Positions 1-9,017 of a DNA stretch of 64,000 nucleotides are shown here, one piece after another. The DNA is from Maridesulfovibrio bastinii DSM 16055 (lineage in GTDB: Bacteria > Desulfobacterota > Desulfovibrionia > Desulfovibrionales > Desulfovibrionaceae), in the NCBI RefSeq assembly GCF_000429985.1, contig NZ_KE387016.1, positions 63,049-127,048 of the forward strand, read 5' to 3'. Position 1 is the stretch's first letter, and each line of letters starts with the position of its first letter. The translations under genes were made by a program, and so were the position numbers. The notes beneath the pieces are model-generated. The model searched no databases and was not told the origin of the DNA. It saw only the letters and a program-made list of their open reading frames with translations.

Positions 1-1
1 T

Positions 2-358
2 GATGATGTCTTCAGACGTCAGGGACAGGACCTTGTCCTTACACAGGAAATCACTTTTGTTCAGGCTACGCTGGGCTGCAAATTAGAAATTCCCACTCTT
101 GATGATCCTATTTCAATGGATATTCCTAAAGGAACTCAGAGCGGGGAAGTCTTTCAGCTTCGTGGTCTTGGTATGCCTTATCTCGGTGGCTCACATCATG
201 GGGATCTTCTTGTGGAAGTTAAGGTCAAAACTCCGACCAAAATAACTTCACGTCAGGAAGAGCTTCTGAAAGAGTTTGAAAAGCTTGAAGATGAGAAGCC
301 TATGAAAAAGGTTAAGAAAATTTGGAAAAAGGCTAAAGACAAAGTCATGGGAGATTAA
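2..358 (+). CDS. dnaJ: DnaJ-type co-chaperone, C-terminal fragment
   Basis: This is the 3' end of a gene that begins before the window; the reading frame is open from base 2. The visible 118 residues match the C-terminal substrate-binding beta-domain of DnaJ/Hsp40, with the family signature [10 protein letters not shown] followed by [10 protein letters not shown]. The J domain and any zinc-finger region lie outside, so DnaJ cannot be told from CbpA with certainty. DnaJ delivers unfolded clients to DnaK and stimulates its ATPase. The end is basic (many Lys). The stop lies 2 bases before moaC, so the two genes are probably co-transcribed. Confidence 0.88.
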   Translation, partial: DDVFRRQGQDLVLTQEITFVQATLGCKLEIPTLDDPISMDIPKGTQSGEVFQLRGLGMPYLGGSHHGDLLVEVKVKTPTKITSRQEELLKEFEKLEDEKPMKKVKKIWKKAKDKVMGD

Positions 359-360
359 TA

Positions 361-840
361 ATGAGTTCCGGGTTTTCACATATAGATGCAGACGGCAATG
401 CTGTCATGGTTGATGTTTCCGGAAAAGTGGACACTGTCCGTAAGGCTATTGCCAGAGGCATAGTCAAGGTTTCCGGTAAGACCATGGATCTTTTGTTGAG
501 CAAGGCCCTTCCTAAAGGTGATGCTTTGAATACTGCAAAGATTGCAGGTATTCTTGCTGCAAAGGAAACCCATAATCTTATTCCGTTATGTCATCCTCTC
601 CCATTGAGTTATGTTGACGTACGGTTTGAAGTTAAAAAAGAACTCAATATAATAGAAGTGGAAGCTGAAGCCAGAACTACAGGAAGAACCGGCGTTGAAA
701 TGGAAGCGCTGATAGCAGTTCAGATTGCAGCGGCAACTATTTACGACATGTGTAAAGCCGTTCAGAAAGATATTGTGATTTCAGATTGCCGCCTTGTTTA
801 TAAAGAGGGTGGTAAGTCAGGAGTTTTTTCTGTGGAATAG
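361..840 (+). CDS. moaC: Cyclic pyranopterin monophosphate synthase MoaC
   Basis: MoaC, with MoaA, converts GTP to cyclic pyranopterin monophosphate, the first step of molybdenum cofactor synthesis. The 159 residues equal the usual family length. Family motifs are present: [10 protein letters not shown] at residues 73-82 and the segment [14 protein letters not shown] at 108-121, with the conserved Asp129 in ATIYDMCKA corresponding to a catalytic Asp of the family. The ATG is preceded by GGGAGA and follows the dnaJ stop by 2 bases. In anaerobic respirers the cofactor serves molybdenum or tungsten enzymes such as formate dehydrogenases (inference for this genome). A strong terminator follows. 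Confidence 0.96.
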   Translation: MSSGFSHIDADGNAVMVDVSGKVDTVRKAIARGIVKVSGKTMDLLLSKALPKGDALNTAKIAGILAAKETHNLIPLCHPLPLSYVDVRFEVKKELNIIEVEAEARTTGRTGVEMEALIAVQIAAATIYDMCKAVQKDIVISDCRLVYKEGGKSGVFSVE

Positions 841-870
841 TTTTTGTCCGTATTTTGCTTAAATTATGAA

Positions 871-900
871 GCCGGTCAACTTTTGTTGGCCGGCTTTTTT
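871..900 (+). terminator. Rho-independent terminator after moaC
   Basis: A 10-bp stem (871-880 with 885-894, one G-T pair) closes a TTTT loop and is followed by a run of six T. It ends the dnaJ-moaC transcript and may also slow convergent transcription from the minus-strand gene ending at 919. Confidence 0.9.
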
Positions 901-918
901 AGTGTTTGTATGATCGGG

Positions 919-1887
919 TTATTGATGATTATTTTTGATTCCTTTTGATAGAATTTTTTCAAAATATTCTATTGTCGGTTTCAGGCCTACTTCCAGTGGA
1001 GTAGAAGGTGTCCATTTCAATTTTCTCTTAGCCAGAGAAATATCAGGTTTACGCTGGCAGGGATCATTTTCCGGCAATGGATTATATTTAATTTTTGATG
1101 ACGATCCCGTCATATCTTTAATGATTTCAGCAAGATTTTTTATGCTGAATTCTTTAGGGTTTCCAAGGTTGACCGGACCTATAAATTCATCCGGGCTGTC
1201 CATGGTCTTTACGAAAGCATCTATCAGGTCATCAACATAACAAAATGATCTTGTCTGTGATCCATCCCCGTATAATGTTATCGGCTCATTCTTAAGAGCC
1301 TGCACTATAAAGTTTGAAACAACACGACCATCATTCATGGCCATATTAGGGCCATATGTATTAAAAATACGAGCAACTTTAATTTTTAATCCGTGTTGGC
1401 GGTGATAATCGAAAAAAAGCGTTTCCGCACATCGTTTACCTTCATCATAGCAGGCTCTTAGGCCAATGGGATTGACATTACCCCAATATGATTCTTCCTG
1501 TGGATGTATTTTAGGGTCACCATACACTTCAGATGTTGAGGCCTGAAAAATTTTTGCCTTCACTCTTTTGGCAAGACCCAGCATGTTTATGGCACCATGA
1601 ACTGAGGTTTTGGTGGTTTGCACCGGGTCAAATTGATAATGTATGGGGGAAGCAGGGCACGCAAGGTTGAAAATATTATCCGTTTCAACATATAGTGGAA
1701 AGGTAATATCATGGCGCATAATCTCAAAATAAGGATTATCCATAAGCTCAAGAATATTAGCTTTCATCCCGGTGTAATAGTTATCAATACATAAAACTTC
1801 ATGTCCGAGATCCAGTAGTCTTTTGCAGAGGTGTGATCCCAGAAAACCGGCTCCGCCAGTAACGAGAAAATGCTGACCTTGATTCAT
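919..1887 (-). CDS. UDP-glucuronate decarboxylase-type NAD-dependent sugar epimerase
   Basis: A 322-residue short-chain dehydrogenase of the extended type. The N-terminus has the NAD-binding motif TGGAGFLG at about residues 10-17. The active-site signature has Ser/Thr-rich STSE at 117-120 and the Tyr147-x3-Lys151 pair in RACYDEGKR, the wording typical of UDP-xylose synthase (Uxs), which oxidises and decarboxylates UDP-glucuronate to UDP-xylose. Length fits the soluble bacterial Uxs forms. The start is supported by a TGGAG sequence about 5 bases upstream. It is a lone minus-strand gene, presumably feeding polysaccharide or lipopolysaccharide sugar synthesis. The related dTDP-glucose dehydratases remain a less likely alternative. 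Confidence 0.88.
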   Translation of the reverse strand: MNQGQHFLVTGGAGFLGSHLCKRLLDLGHEVLCIDNYYTGMKANILELMDNPYFEIMRHDITFPLYVETDNIFNLACPASPIHYQFDPVQTTKTSVHGAINMLGLAKRVKAKIFQASTSEVYGDPKIHPQEESYWGNVNPIGLRACYDEGKRCAETLFFDYHRQHGLKIKVARIFNTYGPNMAMNDGRVVSNFIVQALKNEPITLYGDGSQTRSFCYVDDLIDAFVKTMDSPDEFIGPVNLGNPKEFSIKNLAEIIKDMTGSSSKIKYNPLPENDPCQRKPDISLAKRKLKWTPSTPLEVGLKPTIEYFEKILSKGIKNNHQ

Positions 1888-2038
1888 TTATACTCCATTA
1901 TATAAGCAACTATCATATATTACTTTCTTTACGTCCTTTTATGTGATAATTCAAGCGACGATGAATAATAAAGTGTTGTAGAGGTGTAATCTTTTTACGG
2001 TGGAGGAAAGCTCTTGCATAGAGTCTTTCGGGGTGATT

Positions 2039-3370
2039 ATGTCGGAAAAACTAAAAATTCTGATTGTTGATGACAATCAGGTCAATCTGACCCTTTTGGA
2101 AAAATTGCTTGTCAATGAAGACGCACATATCTTTTTAACGTATAGTGGCTCGCAAGCCATTGAACTTGTTTCTGAAAATGATTTTGCTTTGATACTTCTC
2201 GATGTCCAGATGCCGGGTATGGATGGTTATGAAACAGCGCGGGAAATTAAAAAAAATCCTAACGGTAAACTGGTTCCGATAATATTTCTAACTGCGATTT
2301 ATAAAGATCCTGAATATGCCAGAATGGGCTATGATGCCGGTGCTGTGGACTTTTTGACACAGCCCATCGATCCACCGACTCTACGAAGTAAAGTTGGTGT
2401 TTTTCTTGAGTTGAAGAGGCAGAAAGATCTTCTGGAACAGGAGATAAAACAGAGAAAAAGAACAGAACAGGCTTTGCGTGTTGCGGAAGAAAAATATCGA
2501 AATATTTTTTATAGAGCTGTTGAGGGAATTTTCCGCTCTACTCTTGAAGGAGTTTTCGTTGAAGCCAACCCAGCTTTTGCGCGTATTCTTGGTTTTGATT
2601 CTGTAGCTGAACTGGTTGAATATACGGCAGAAGGCGGGAGTTTTATGGACCCCGATGAAAGATCTTTTTATATTGAAAGATTAAAAAGGGATCGTAGTCT
2701 AAATGATTATGAAATACGGGCCACGACTAAAAACGGTACGAAAATATGGGTCTCTGAAAGTTCCAGACTATTTGAAGAAGACGGTGAGTTTTATATTGAA
2801 GGCGTAGTTGAGGACATAACCCAGAGAAAAATGTCTGAAATTCAGTTGCAGGAGAAAGCAACGGTTGATGCATTAACTGGCATCCCCAATCGATATTTAT
2901 TTTTTGATCGACTTGAAAATTCAATTGAAAATGCAAAACGCTATAAGAATGAATTAGCTTTGCTGTTTATAGATCTGGATGATTTTAAATCTGTAAATGA
3001 TGAGTATGGTCATCAAGCCGGGGATATTCTTCTTTCGAGTGTGGCTTGCCGACTGAAGACAAGGCTTCGTTCTTCAGACACCCTTGCCCGGCTTGGTGGG
3101 GATGAATTTTGTGTGCTGCTGGAAAGGCCCTTGGATAGAGAAAGCGTTGCTAAGGTTGCTCAGGATTTTATATCCTGCCTCACTGAACCATTTAGTTTTT
3201 TAGGTATAAAGTGCCAGATCGGAGCAACTATTGGTATCAGTCTTTTCCCAGAGGATGCCAGTAGTCCGCAGGATCTTGTACGAAAAGCTGACGAAGCTAT
3301 GTACATGGTTAAAGGGGATAATAAAAGACGCTTTGCATTTTGTTATAACGGAGTCTGCAAAATGCTTTAG
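2039..3370 (+). CDS. Response regulator with PAS and diguanylate cyclase (GGDEF) domains
   Basis: A 443-residue soluble signalling protein likely to make cyclic di-GMP on phosphorylation. Residues about 5-122 form a receiver domain with Asp11/Asp12 and the phospho-acceptor Asp55 (LLDVQMP); the usual conserved Lys near the end is Gln108 (FLTQP). A short coiled-coil (about 124-152) leads to a PAS/PAC domain (about 153-265), then a GGDEF domain with intact GGDEF at 353-357 and an RxxD inhibitory site (RSSD, 344-347), implying product feedback. The ATG at 2039 was chosen over an upstream in-frame GTG at 2000 because receiver domains normally start within a few residues and GGGGTGAT precedes it. 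No histidine kinase lies beside it. Confidence 0.93.
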   Translation: MSEKLKILIVDDNQVNLTLLEKLLVNEDAHIFLTYSGSQAIELVSENDFALILLDVQMPGMDGYETAREIKKNPNGKLVPIIFLTAIYKDPEYARMGYDAGAVDFLTQPIDPPTLRSKVGVFLELKRQKDLLEQEIKQRKRTEQALRVAEEKYRNIFYRAVEGIFRSTLEGVFVEANPAFARILGFDSVAELVEYTAEGGSFMDPDERSFYIERLKRDRSLNDYEIRATTKNGTKIWVSESSRLFEEDGEFYIEGVVEDITQRKMSEIQLQEKATVDALTGIPNRYLFFDRLENSIENAKRYKNELALLFIDLDDFKSVNDEYGHQAGDILLSSVACRLKTRLRSSDTLARLGGDEFCVLLERPLDRESVAKVAQDFISCLTEPFSFLGIKCQIGATIGISLFPEDASSPQDLVRKADEAMYMVKGDNKRRFAFCYNGVCKML

Positions 3371-3400
3371 TTTTATTTTGCATATTTTCCTGATTCTAAG

Positions 3401-3433
3401 AGGGCAGTCCTGCAAAGGGGCTGTCCTTTTTTT
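3401..3433 (+). terminator. Rho-independent terminator after the GGDEF regulator
   Basis: A 10-bp stem with two G-T pairs (3401-3410 with 3418-3427) and a 7-base loop, followed by a run of T to 3433. Confidence 0.85.
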
Positions 3434-3997
3434 GGGTCCAATGAAAATTGGGTAATCATTTTCCAAGAAAAAAGAGACAGATATCCGAATGATGTATAAC
3501 TTATATCCATGTATATCTATCAAATTCATAGAAATTAATTTATGATAACCAAAACAACTAATATTTTACATAAATATTGTGAAAAAAAGAACTAATATGG
3601 TCGTTATAACCAATGACCTTTTTTTATAAAAATTATCTTAAAAATCGAACTTGATTCTAGGGAAATGGGACAAAACAATACAGTCAGCTATCGGGATAAT
3701 AGTGACCCTAATTGTAAAACTAGAGTGGGTCATATTAGTATATCTACTTATATTATTGATATTTTATATGTGATAATTTTTTCACAAATATATATGCGTC
3801 AATTCAAAGTGCATATTAGTAGCCTGAGATGTTCTTGACACTAGTCAACCGCGGTGCAATAGACTCTAATAAAAATAGGCGGTTCACCTGTAATCTATTG
3901 AGGTTATAACAAACTTTGAAAAAGGTTGATCGCTTAAAAATTTTAAATAGTTATTTTTTTGTGTTATCTTTTTCAAAATAATAACTGTGAGGTGAAA
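3434..3997 (+). other. AT-rich intergenic region upstream of the complex I cluster
   Basis: About 560 bases with no credible protein gene. It must hold the promoter of the nuo cluster. Visible elements: a weak terminator-like hairpin at 3599-3625, an inverted repeat TGACCC (3703-3708) with GGGTCA (3727-3732), and a perfect TTGACA at 3835-3840 that lacks a good -10 at 16-18 bases. No tRNA-like fold was seen. Confidence 0.6.
3599..3625 (+). terminator. Weak terminator-like hairpin in the nuo upstream region
   Basis: A 7-bp stem (GGTCGTT with AATGACC, one G-T pair) and a 6-base loop, followed directly by seven T. It sits about 170 bases past the previous gene's own terminator, so it could end a short RNA or act in the nuo leader. 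Confidence 0.45.
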
Positions 3998-4375
3998 ATG
4001 GTTTTTACCTGGCTCCAGTTGGCAATCTTCCTTTTTCTTTTTGTCGGCCTCTTGTTTGCCGGTGGCCCGCTTTTGTTAGCCTGGGTTATAGCCCCGAGGG
4101 CAAAGGGCGGAGATATGGGGATGCCATTCGAATGTGGAATACGTCCTTATGGAAGTCCATGGACCAGATTTGGCGTGAACTACTATGTTTACGCTCTGCT
4201 GTTTCTGGCTTTCGATGTTGACGTACTTTATCTGTTCCCGGTTGCCGTCCAATACCCTCAGACCGAAGGTATGGGTGCTTTTTTCAAACTGTTGATTTTT
4301 GTCGCTGTGCTTGCTGCCGCGATAATTTATTTCTGGAGAAAAGGGGTATTTTCATGGCCGCGGAAGATTTCCTGA
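3998..4375 (+). CDS. nuoA: NADH-quinone oxidoreductase subunit A (NuoA)
   Basis: Small membrane subunit of complex I (125 residues, three predicted membrane helices), which helps form the junction between the quinone site and the membrane arm. It carries the family signature [13 protein letters not shown] and [10 protein letters not shown]. The ATG at 3998 is preceded by GAGGTGAAA; an upstream in-frame TTG at 3959 would add a non-conserved leader and is rejected. It is the first gene of the cluster, and its last 22 bases overlap nuoB, a sign of translational coupling. Confidence 0.94.
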   Translation: MVFTWLQLAIFLFLFVGLLFAGGPLLLAWVIAPRAKGGDMGMPFECGIRPYGSPWTRFGVNYYVYALLFLAFDVDVLYLFPVAVQYPQTEGMGAFFKLLIFVAVLAAAIIYFWRKGVFSWPRKIS

Positions 4376-4890
4376 CCGAGAACGGTCATCAGATTGGTGA
4401 TGGACTTGTAAGGCTGGAACTGGCTGAGAATATTCTGGATGTCTGCCGTTCCATGTCAATCTGGCCCATGACTTTTGGGCTGGCTTGCTGTGCAATTGAA
4501 ATGATGGCTGTTGGAATGGCCAGATTTGATATGGCGAGATACGGGGCAGAAGTCTTCCGTCCTTCCGCACGGCAAGCGGACCTTATGATTGTGGCGGGGA
4601 CTGTAACTAAAAAAATGGCCCCAGCTGTAGTTAGATTGTACGAGCAGATGCCGGCCCCGAAATGGGTAATGGCTCTAGGTAACTGTGCTATTTCCGGAGG
4701 TCCATTCAAATTTAAAGGGCAGTACGGGATTGTTGAAGGAGTGGATCAGATTATCCCGGTGGATGTTTACGTCCCGGGTTGCCCTCCAAGGCCGGAAGGA
4801 CTTCTTGAAGGCTTGTTTGAACTTCAGAGAAAGATAACCGGTAAACGCTGGTGGCCTGTGCCTGTATCTCTGGCAAAGGAGCTATCCTGA
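4354..4890 (+). CDS. nuoB: NADH-quinone oxidoreductase subunit B (NuoB)
   Basis: Peripheral-arm subunit that holds iron-sulfur cluster N2, the last cluster before quinone. All four ligands are visible in 178 residues: the adjacent pair Cys45-Cys46 ([10 protein letters not shown]), Cys111 ([10 protein letters not shown]) and Cys143 (VPGCPPRPE). The start overlaps the end of nuoA by 22 bases in another frame; AAAAGGGG lies upstream of the ATG. Its stop overlaps the nuoC start by one base (TGATG). It is normal in length and sequence for complex I or for the related Fpo and membrane hydrogenase families; context decides for complex I. Confidence 0.96.
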   Translation: MAAEDFLTENGHQIGDGLVRLELAENILDVCRSMSIWPMTFGLACCAIEMMAVGMARFDMARYGAEVFRPSARQADLMIVAGTVTKKMAPAVVRLYEQMPAPKWVMALGNCAISGGPFKFKGQYGIVEGVDQIIPVDVYVPGCPPRPEGLLEGLFELQRKITGKRWWPVPVSLAKELS

Positions 4891-5417
4891 TGAGCGATAC
4901 ATTTTTCAAATCTGTCACTCCGTTAATGGTCGAAAAAAGCGAATTCAGTAAAACCGGAATCGATTATTCAATTTTTCTGGATAGCAGCGATCTGACCAAA
5001 GCTGCTTCGGAGATGATGAAAAAAGATTTTTATCTGGAAGATGTAAGTGCCGCTGATTTTGCTGAGGGCTATCTGCTGACATACCATTTCAGTGGATATT
5101 CAAAAAGTGAGAGAATCGCTTTGCGAGTGGTTGCCGACCATGATTCTCCTGAGGTGCCAACTATTTCGACAGTTTTTCATGGGGCTGACTGGCACGAGCG
5201 GGAATGCTTCGATTTCTTTGGTATCAGATTTACTGATCATCCCAATTTAATTCCTCTGCTTCTTGACCCTGACGGAGCTAGTGCTGTGCTCTGCAAAGAA
5301 GAAAAGGACAGAAAGGAAATCGCCGACCTGATTATCTCGGGAGACATTGTCTTTAAGAGAGATGATTTCAGTCTATTGGATAAGTCTGAATCTGCTGATG
5401 AAAATGTTGAAGCATAG
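4890..5417 (+). CDS. nuoC: NADH-quinone oxidoreductase subunit C (NuoC)
   Basis: Peripheral-arm subunit of complex I, 175 residues, contacting NuoD. The family signature ERECFDFFGIRFTDHPNL is present in the second half. The ATG at 4890 shares one base with the nuoB stop and is preceded by AAAGGAG; an in-frame TTG at 4851 would lie deep in nuoB and is rejected. The C-terminal 50 residues after the signature are acidic and poorly conserved. nuoC and nuoD are separate here, not fused as in enterobacteria. Confidence 0.92.
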   Translation: MSDTFFKSVTPLMVEKSEFSKTGIDYSIFLDSSDLTKAASEMMKKDFYLEDVSAADFAEGYLLTYHFSGYSKSERIALRVVADHDSPEVPTISTVFHGADWHERECFDFFGIRFTDHPNLIPLLLDPDGASAVLCKEEKDRKEIADLIISGDIVFKRDDFSLLDKSESADENVEA

Positions 5418-5478
5418 AATCTGACATACGGAGCAACTACCTGCGACCAGATAACGGTCCAAACAGGAAGAACAAAAG

Positions 5479-6630
5479 ATGAACGCATTTCCCGATGGTG
5501 ATTTTTATACCAGGCATTTTGAGAAGGGTTCTCAGGAAGGAACGCTGATACTCAATATGGGACCTCAGCATCCTTCAACTCATGGAGTATTGAGAGTCGT
5601 ACTTGAGCTTGATGGAGAATATATTGTCAGGGCTGAACCTGTTCTTGGTTATCTCCATCGAATGCATGAGAAAATGGCTGAGGTTAAAACTATATCCCAG
5701 TTTATGCCGAACATGGGAAGAGTTGACTATCTGCATCCACTGGCATGGAACCATGCTTTCAGCTGTGCGGTTGAGAAACTCGGAGGAATAGAAGTTCCCG
5801 AGAGAGCCGAATTTATACGCGTAATTACTTCTGAGCTGAATAGAATTACATCCCATCTGGTCTGGTGGGGGGCCTATCTTCTGGATCTCGGTGCTTTTAC
5901 ACCGATCATGTATGCCTTTGATGACCGTGAAAAAATTATGGACCTTCTCATGGGACCGACCGGAGCCAGACTTACATACAGCTCCTTCAGATTCGGTGGA
6001 GTTGTCCATGATGTTGATGATTCTTTCTTAAAGGGATGTGCTGAGCTGATTCCATATTTGCGCAACAGACTGCCCATGTACAAGGCTCTGGTCACGGACA
6101 ACATCATTCTTCGCAAGAGAATAGAAGATATTGGAATAATCGATAAGGATATGTGCCTGCGATACGGCGCAACCGGACCTGTTGTCAGGGGAGCCGGTGT
6201 AAAAACTGACGTCCGTATTACTGAACCATATTCAGTTTATGACAGGTTTGAGTGGGATGTTCCTGTTTACGACAAAGCTGACAGTATGGCCCGCTATCTT
6301 GTGAGAATCGATGAGATTGAGGAGAGCCTGAAGATTGTCGAGCAGGCTGTGAAGATGATTCCGGAAGGGGAGCACATAGTCAAAAAAGCTCCTAAGCCGA
6401 CATGGAAAGCTCCTGCTGGAGAGGTTTATTGCGCTGTGGAAGGAGCAAGAGGCAAAATCGGAATACATATCATAAGTGACGGCGGTAAAAATCCTTACAG
6501 AATTAAATTGAGAGCTCCGGGTTTCAGTAATCTGAGCCTGTTCGCTGAGTGTGGAAAGGGCACTCTACTGGCCGATGCTGTAGCGATTCTCGGTAGTCTG
6601 GATATGGTTATTCCTGAAATCGACAGGTAA
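5479..6630 (+). CDS. nuoD: NADH-quinone oxidoreductase subunit D (NuoD)
   Basis: The 49-kDa-type subunit that, with NuoB, forms the quinone-reduction site. The 383 residues include the start signature NMGPQHPSTHGVLR, the following RAEPVLGYLHRMHEKMAE, and the C-terminal stretch IPEIDR. The hydrogenase-type nickel cysteines are absent, as expected for a complex I subunit and not a [NiFe] hydrogenase large subunit. AGGAAG lies about 8 bases before the ATG. The 61-base gap after nuoC is the largest in the first half of the cluster but shows no terminator. Confidence 0.96.
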   Translation: MNAFPDGDFYTRHFEKGSQEGTLILNMGPQHPSTHGVLRVVLELDGEYIVRAEPVLGYLHRMHEKMAEVKTISQFMPNMGRVDYLHPLAWNHAFSCAVEKLGGIEVPERAEFIRVITSELNRITSHLVWWGAYLLDLGAFTPIMYAFDDREKIMDLLMGPTGARLTYSSFRFGGVVHDVDDSFLKGCAELIPYLRNRLPMYKALVTDNIILRKRIEDIGIIDKDMCLRYGATGPVVRGAGVKTDVRITEPYSVYDRFEWDVPVYDKADSMARYLVRIDEIEESLKIVEQAVKMIPEGEHIVKKAPKPTWKAPAGEVYCAVEGARGKIGIHIISDGGKNPYRIKLRAPGFSNLSLFAECGKGTLLADAVAILGSLDMVIPEIDR

Positions 6631-6649
6631 AAAATAAGGAACCTATGTT

Positions 6650-7621
6650 ATGCCACAAATCCCGATAGAATTAATAAAGCTGGTAATAGCCGTGGTGGCC
6701 GTAGCCGCTTTTGTCGGACTTAACGCTTTGATACTTGTGTATCTGGAACGTAAAGTCGCCGGCCATATCCAAAGACGCCCGGGGCCCTTTGAAGTCGGTC
6801 CTCACGGATTGCTTCAGCCGCTTGCTGATGCTGCAAAGCTGATCGGAAAGCAGCTTTTCACTCCTGACGGAGCAGATAAGTGGCTTTTCTGGATAGCTCC
6901 TATTCTTGCTTTCCTACCGGTTCTTCTTCTTTTTCTTCCAATTCCGTTCGGTCCTGTTCTGACAGGAATGGACGTTAATCTTGGACTTTTGCTCATTCTT
7001 GCATTTTCCGGGTTCAACGTGCTTGCTCTTTGTCTCGCAGGATGGAGCTCACATAATAAATGGGGTCTCCTCGGTGCTGCCAGAGCTGTTTCTCAGTCTG
7101 TAGCCTATGAAATACCTCTTCTTCTTGCTGTTCTGGCAATAGCTTTTACCACCGGTTCTCTTAATTTAAGTGAAATCGTAGCAGAGCAGGGTGGTTGGCC
7201 GTGGCAGTGGAACATCATCGTTCAGCCTCTTGCATTTGTAATATATTTTATCAGTGCTCTCGGTGAAACAAACCGTGCTCCATTCGACCTTCCTGAAGCT
7301 GAAAGTGAACTTACTGCCGGTTTCCATACTGAATATTCAGGAATGGGATTTGGTCTATTTTTCCTTGCTGAATATGCGAATATGGTTGTGGTCTGTTCTG
7401 TTGCCGTGGCCCTATTCCTTGGAGGATGGCAAGGTCCATTTTTTGAAGGAACATGGTGGTTCTTGGCAAAGGTCTACATACTTCTTCTGGTCATGATCTG
7501 GTTTAGGTGGACCTATCCCAGAGTCCGTTTTGATCAGCTTTTGAATATCAACTGGAAATGGCTCATGCCTCTGGCGTTAATAAACCTGCTGGCAACCGCT
7601 CTCTTAACCAAGCTCGTATAG
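6650..7621 (+). CDS. nuoH: NADH-quinone oxidoreductase subunit H (NuoH)
   Basis: Membrane subunit linking the quinone cavity to the proton channels; 323 residues with about eight helices. Family signatures visible: YLERKVAGHIQRRPGPFEVG near residues 32-51, GAARAVSQSVAYEIPL in the middle, and SALGETNRAPFDLPEAESEL, followed by GFHTEYSG. These acidic loops contribute to the quinone chamber in known structures. It follows nuoD directly. Between nuoD and nuoH the usual nuoE, nuoF and nuoG genes are missing. Confidence 0.96.
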   Translation: MPQIPIELIKLVIAVVAVAAFVGLNALILVYLERKVAGHIQRRPGPFEVGPHGLLQPLADAAKLIGKQLFTPDGADKWLFWIAPILAFLPVLLLFLPIPFGPVLTGMDVNLGLLLILAFSGFNVLALCLAGWSSHNKWGLLGAARAVSQSVAYEIPLLLAVLAIAFTTGSLNLSEIVAEQGGWPWQWNIIVQPLAFVIYFISALGETNRAPFDLPEAESELTAGFHTEYSGMGFGLFFLAEYANMVVVCSVAVALFLGGWQGPFFEGTWWFLAKVYILLLVMIWFRWTYPRVRFDQLLNINWKWLMPLALINLLATALLTKLV

Positions 7622-7633
7622 AAAGGTATTGTT

Positions 7634-8191
7634 ATGTCTTGTTTCAAACAATTCTGGGATAATGTCTCCAGCCTGTGGAGTCTGATTGTCGGGCTGAAAA
7701 TCACAGGCAAGTACAGCATTGATAAGCAGGTTACACTGCACTATCCGCGCGAAACTGTTCCTGATGAAGATCTGGAAAAATTTCGTGGACATATCGAGCT
7801 TGTCGGTAAGCCAAAATCTCCGGATAAGCCGAAGTGCATAGCGTGCATGATGTGTGTCACCGCCTGTCCCAGTAAATGTATAACTGTCGTCAAGGCCAAG
7901 GCTCCGAAACCTACCGATGAAGAGCTTAAAGCCATGAAGGAAGCCGAGGAACGCGGAGAAAAAGTCCAAAAGCCAAAAGCTCCGAAAGAACCTGCAAAAT
8001 TTATCTGCGATTATTCGCTGTGCTCATTTTGCGGATCATGTGTCGAGAATTGTCCCGTAGGGTCTCTTCGTTACTCGGAAAATGTATATTTTGCCTCTAC
8101 CGACCGAAATGCTTTCAAGATTGATCTTCTTGAAAGATTGAAAAAACAGGCTGGTTGCGGCGAAGCTGAAAACTCAAGCAGGGAAGACTGA
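7634..8191 (+). CDS. nuoI: NADH-quinone oxidoreductase subunit I (NuoI), with long inter-cluster linker
   Basis: Iron-sulfur subunit of the connecting module; 185 residues. Two [4Fe-4S] motifs are complete: Cys68-71-74-78 and Cys130-133-136-140, each ending in Cys-Pro. The stretch between them is unusual: 52 residues from Cys78 to Cys130, against about 29 in E. coli NuoI, because of an inserted Lys/Glu/Pro-rich segment (about residues 86-122). The N-terminal part includes a typical amphipathic stretch. It passes electrons to N2 in NuoB. In clusters without NuoEFG this subunit, or a soluble partner docking here, may accept electrons from ferredoxin (inference). Confidence 0.94.
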   Translation: MSCFKQFWDNVSSLWSLIVGLKITGKYSIDKQVTLHYPRETVPDEDLEKFRGHIELVGKPKSPDKPKCIACMMCVTACPSKCITVVKAKAPKPTDEELKAMKEAEERGEKVQKPKAPKEPAKFICDYSLCSFCGSCVENCPVGSLRYSENVYFASTDRNAFKIDLLERLKKQAGCGEAENSSRED

Positions 8192-8193
8192 TT

Positions 8194-8709
8194 ATGGAAA
8201 TGTTGGCAAAGTTGGCATTTGTTGTCTACGCGGTCTTCGTTCTTGGAGGAGGATGCCTTGCAGTCGGCGCGCACAGTCTTGTTCGCGCTCTGGTCGGGCT
8301 AATCTGCTCGCTGCTTGGTGTAGCCGGAATGTATATGCTTCTGGCAGCACCGTTCATGGCTTTCATGCAGATCCTCATCTACGTCGGGGCCGTCTGTGTT
8401 CTTGTTTTTTTCGCGGTCATGCTAACCAGAGCGGATGCCGGGGGGGAAGAAGCCGGAGCCAGAAAACCGGTGAAAGCTTTTCTTTCTTCACTGGCTTTCA
8501 TTTCGCCGGTTTTCATACTCGGTCTGGTTATTGTCAATTTTCAACCGGCCAGCAAAGCCATTCCGGTTGAAGTTCCATTGGCTGAACTCGGGCAGGGGCT
8601 TCTTGGAGACTACACTCTCGCTTTTGAGCTGATCTCAGTAGTTCTGCTTGCTGCCATGGCCGGTGCCGTTCTGCTTACTTTTGAAAAGAGAGGAGGGCAC
8701 AGTGCTTAG
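8194..8709 (+). CDS. nuoJ: NADH-quinone oxidoreductase subunit J (NuoJ)
   Basis: Membrane subunit of 171 residues with five predicted helices, matching the NuoJ family. The conserved helix-3 region reads QILIYVGAVCVLVFFAVML, whose pi-bulge in known structures switches during turnover. It starts 2 bases after the nuoI stop and overlaps nuoK by 8 bases. Confidence 0.93.
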   Translation: MEMLAKLAFVVYAVFVLGGGCLAVGAHSLVRALVGLICSLLGVAGMYMLLAAPFMAFMQILIYVGAVCVLVFFAVMLTRADAGGEEAGARKPVKAFLSSLAFISPVFILGLVIVNFQPASKAIPVEVPLAELGQGLLGDYTLAFELISVVLLAAMAGAVLLTFEKRGGHSA

Positions 8710-9013
8710 TAATCTCATGATTTACCAGTTGATAGCTCTGAGCCTTCTCGGCATTGGATTATATGGGCTTGTCTGGCGCAAGAGCCTTGTTGGAATGCTC
8801 ATTTCTGTTGAGTTGATGCTAAACGGAGCGGGGCTCTCAATTGTTGCCGCTTCACAGCTTACTGAAGCCGATGGTGCCTCCGGCCAGATCGCAACCCTTT
8901 TCGTTATGGGGCTGGCCGCTGCTGAAGCTACACTTGTGCTTGCCATTATCATTGTTGTTGCGAAACGTTTCAAAAGCACTGAGACAGACGCTGTTTCAAG
9001 GCTGAAGGGATAA
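8702..9013 (+). CDS. nuoK: NADH-quinone oxidoreductase subunit K (NuoK)
   Basis: Small three-helix subunit (103 residues) homologous to MrpC. The two membrane glutamates essential in E. coli NuoK are in place: Glu37 in SVELMLNGAGLS and Glu75 in AAAEATLVLAI. The start is taken as GTG 8702, which has AGGAGG five bases upstream and gives the standard length; a longer in-frame start at 8648 would overlap most of the last helix of nuoJ. An ATG five codons later (8717) is the alternative. Confidence 0.93.
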   Translation: MLSNLMIYQLIALSLLGIGLYGLVWRKSLVGMLISVELMLNGAGLSIVAASQLTEADGASGQIATLFVMGLAAAEATLVLAIIIVVAKRFKSTETDAVSRLKG

Positions 9014-9017
9014 TTCC

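Noticed and set aside
3835-3870. A possible nuo promoter with perfect TTGACA at 3835
   Set aside because: No acceptable -10 occurs at 16-18 bases; the nearest AT-rich hexamer is about 24 bases away.
4389-4709. A 106-codon minus-strand frame opposite nuoB
   Set aside because: It is a shadow of nuoB, which has all four cluster cysteines and strong family motifs.
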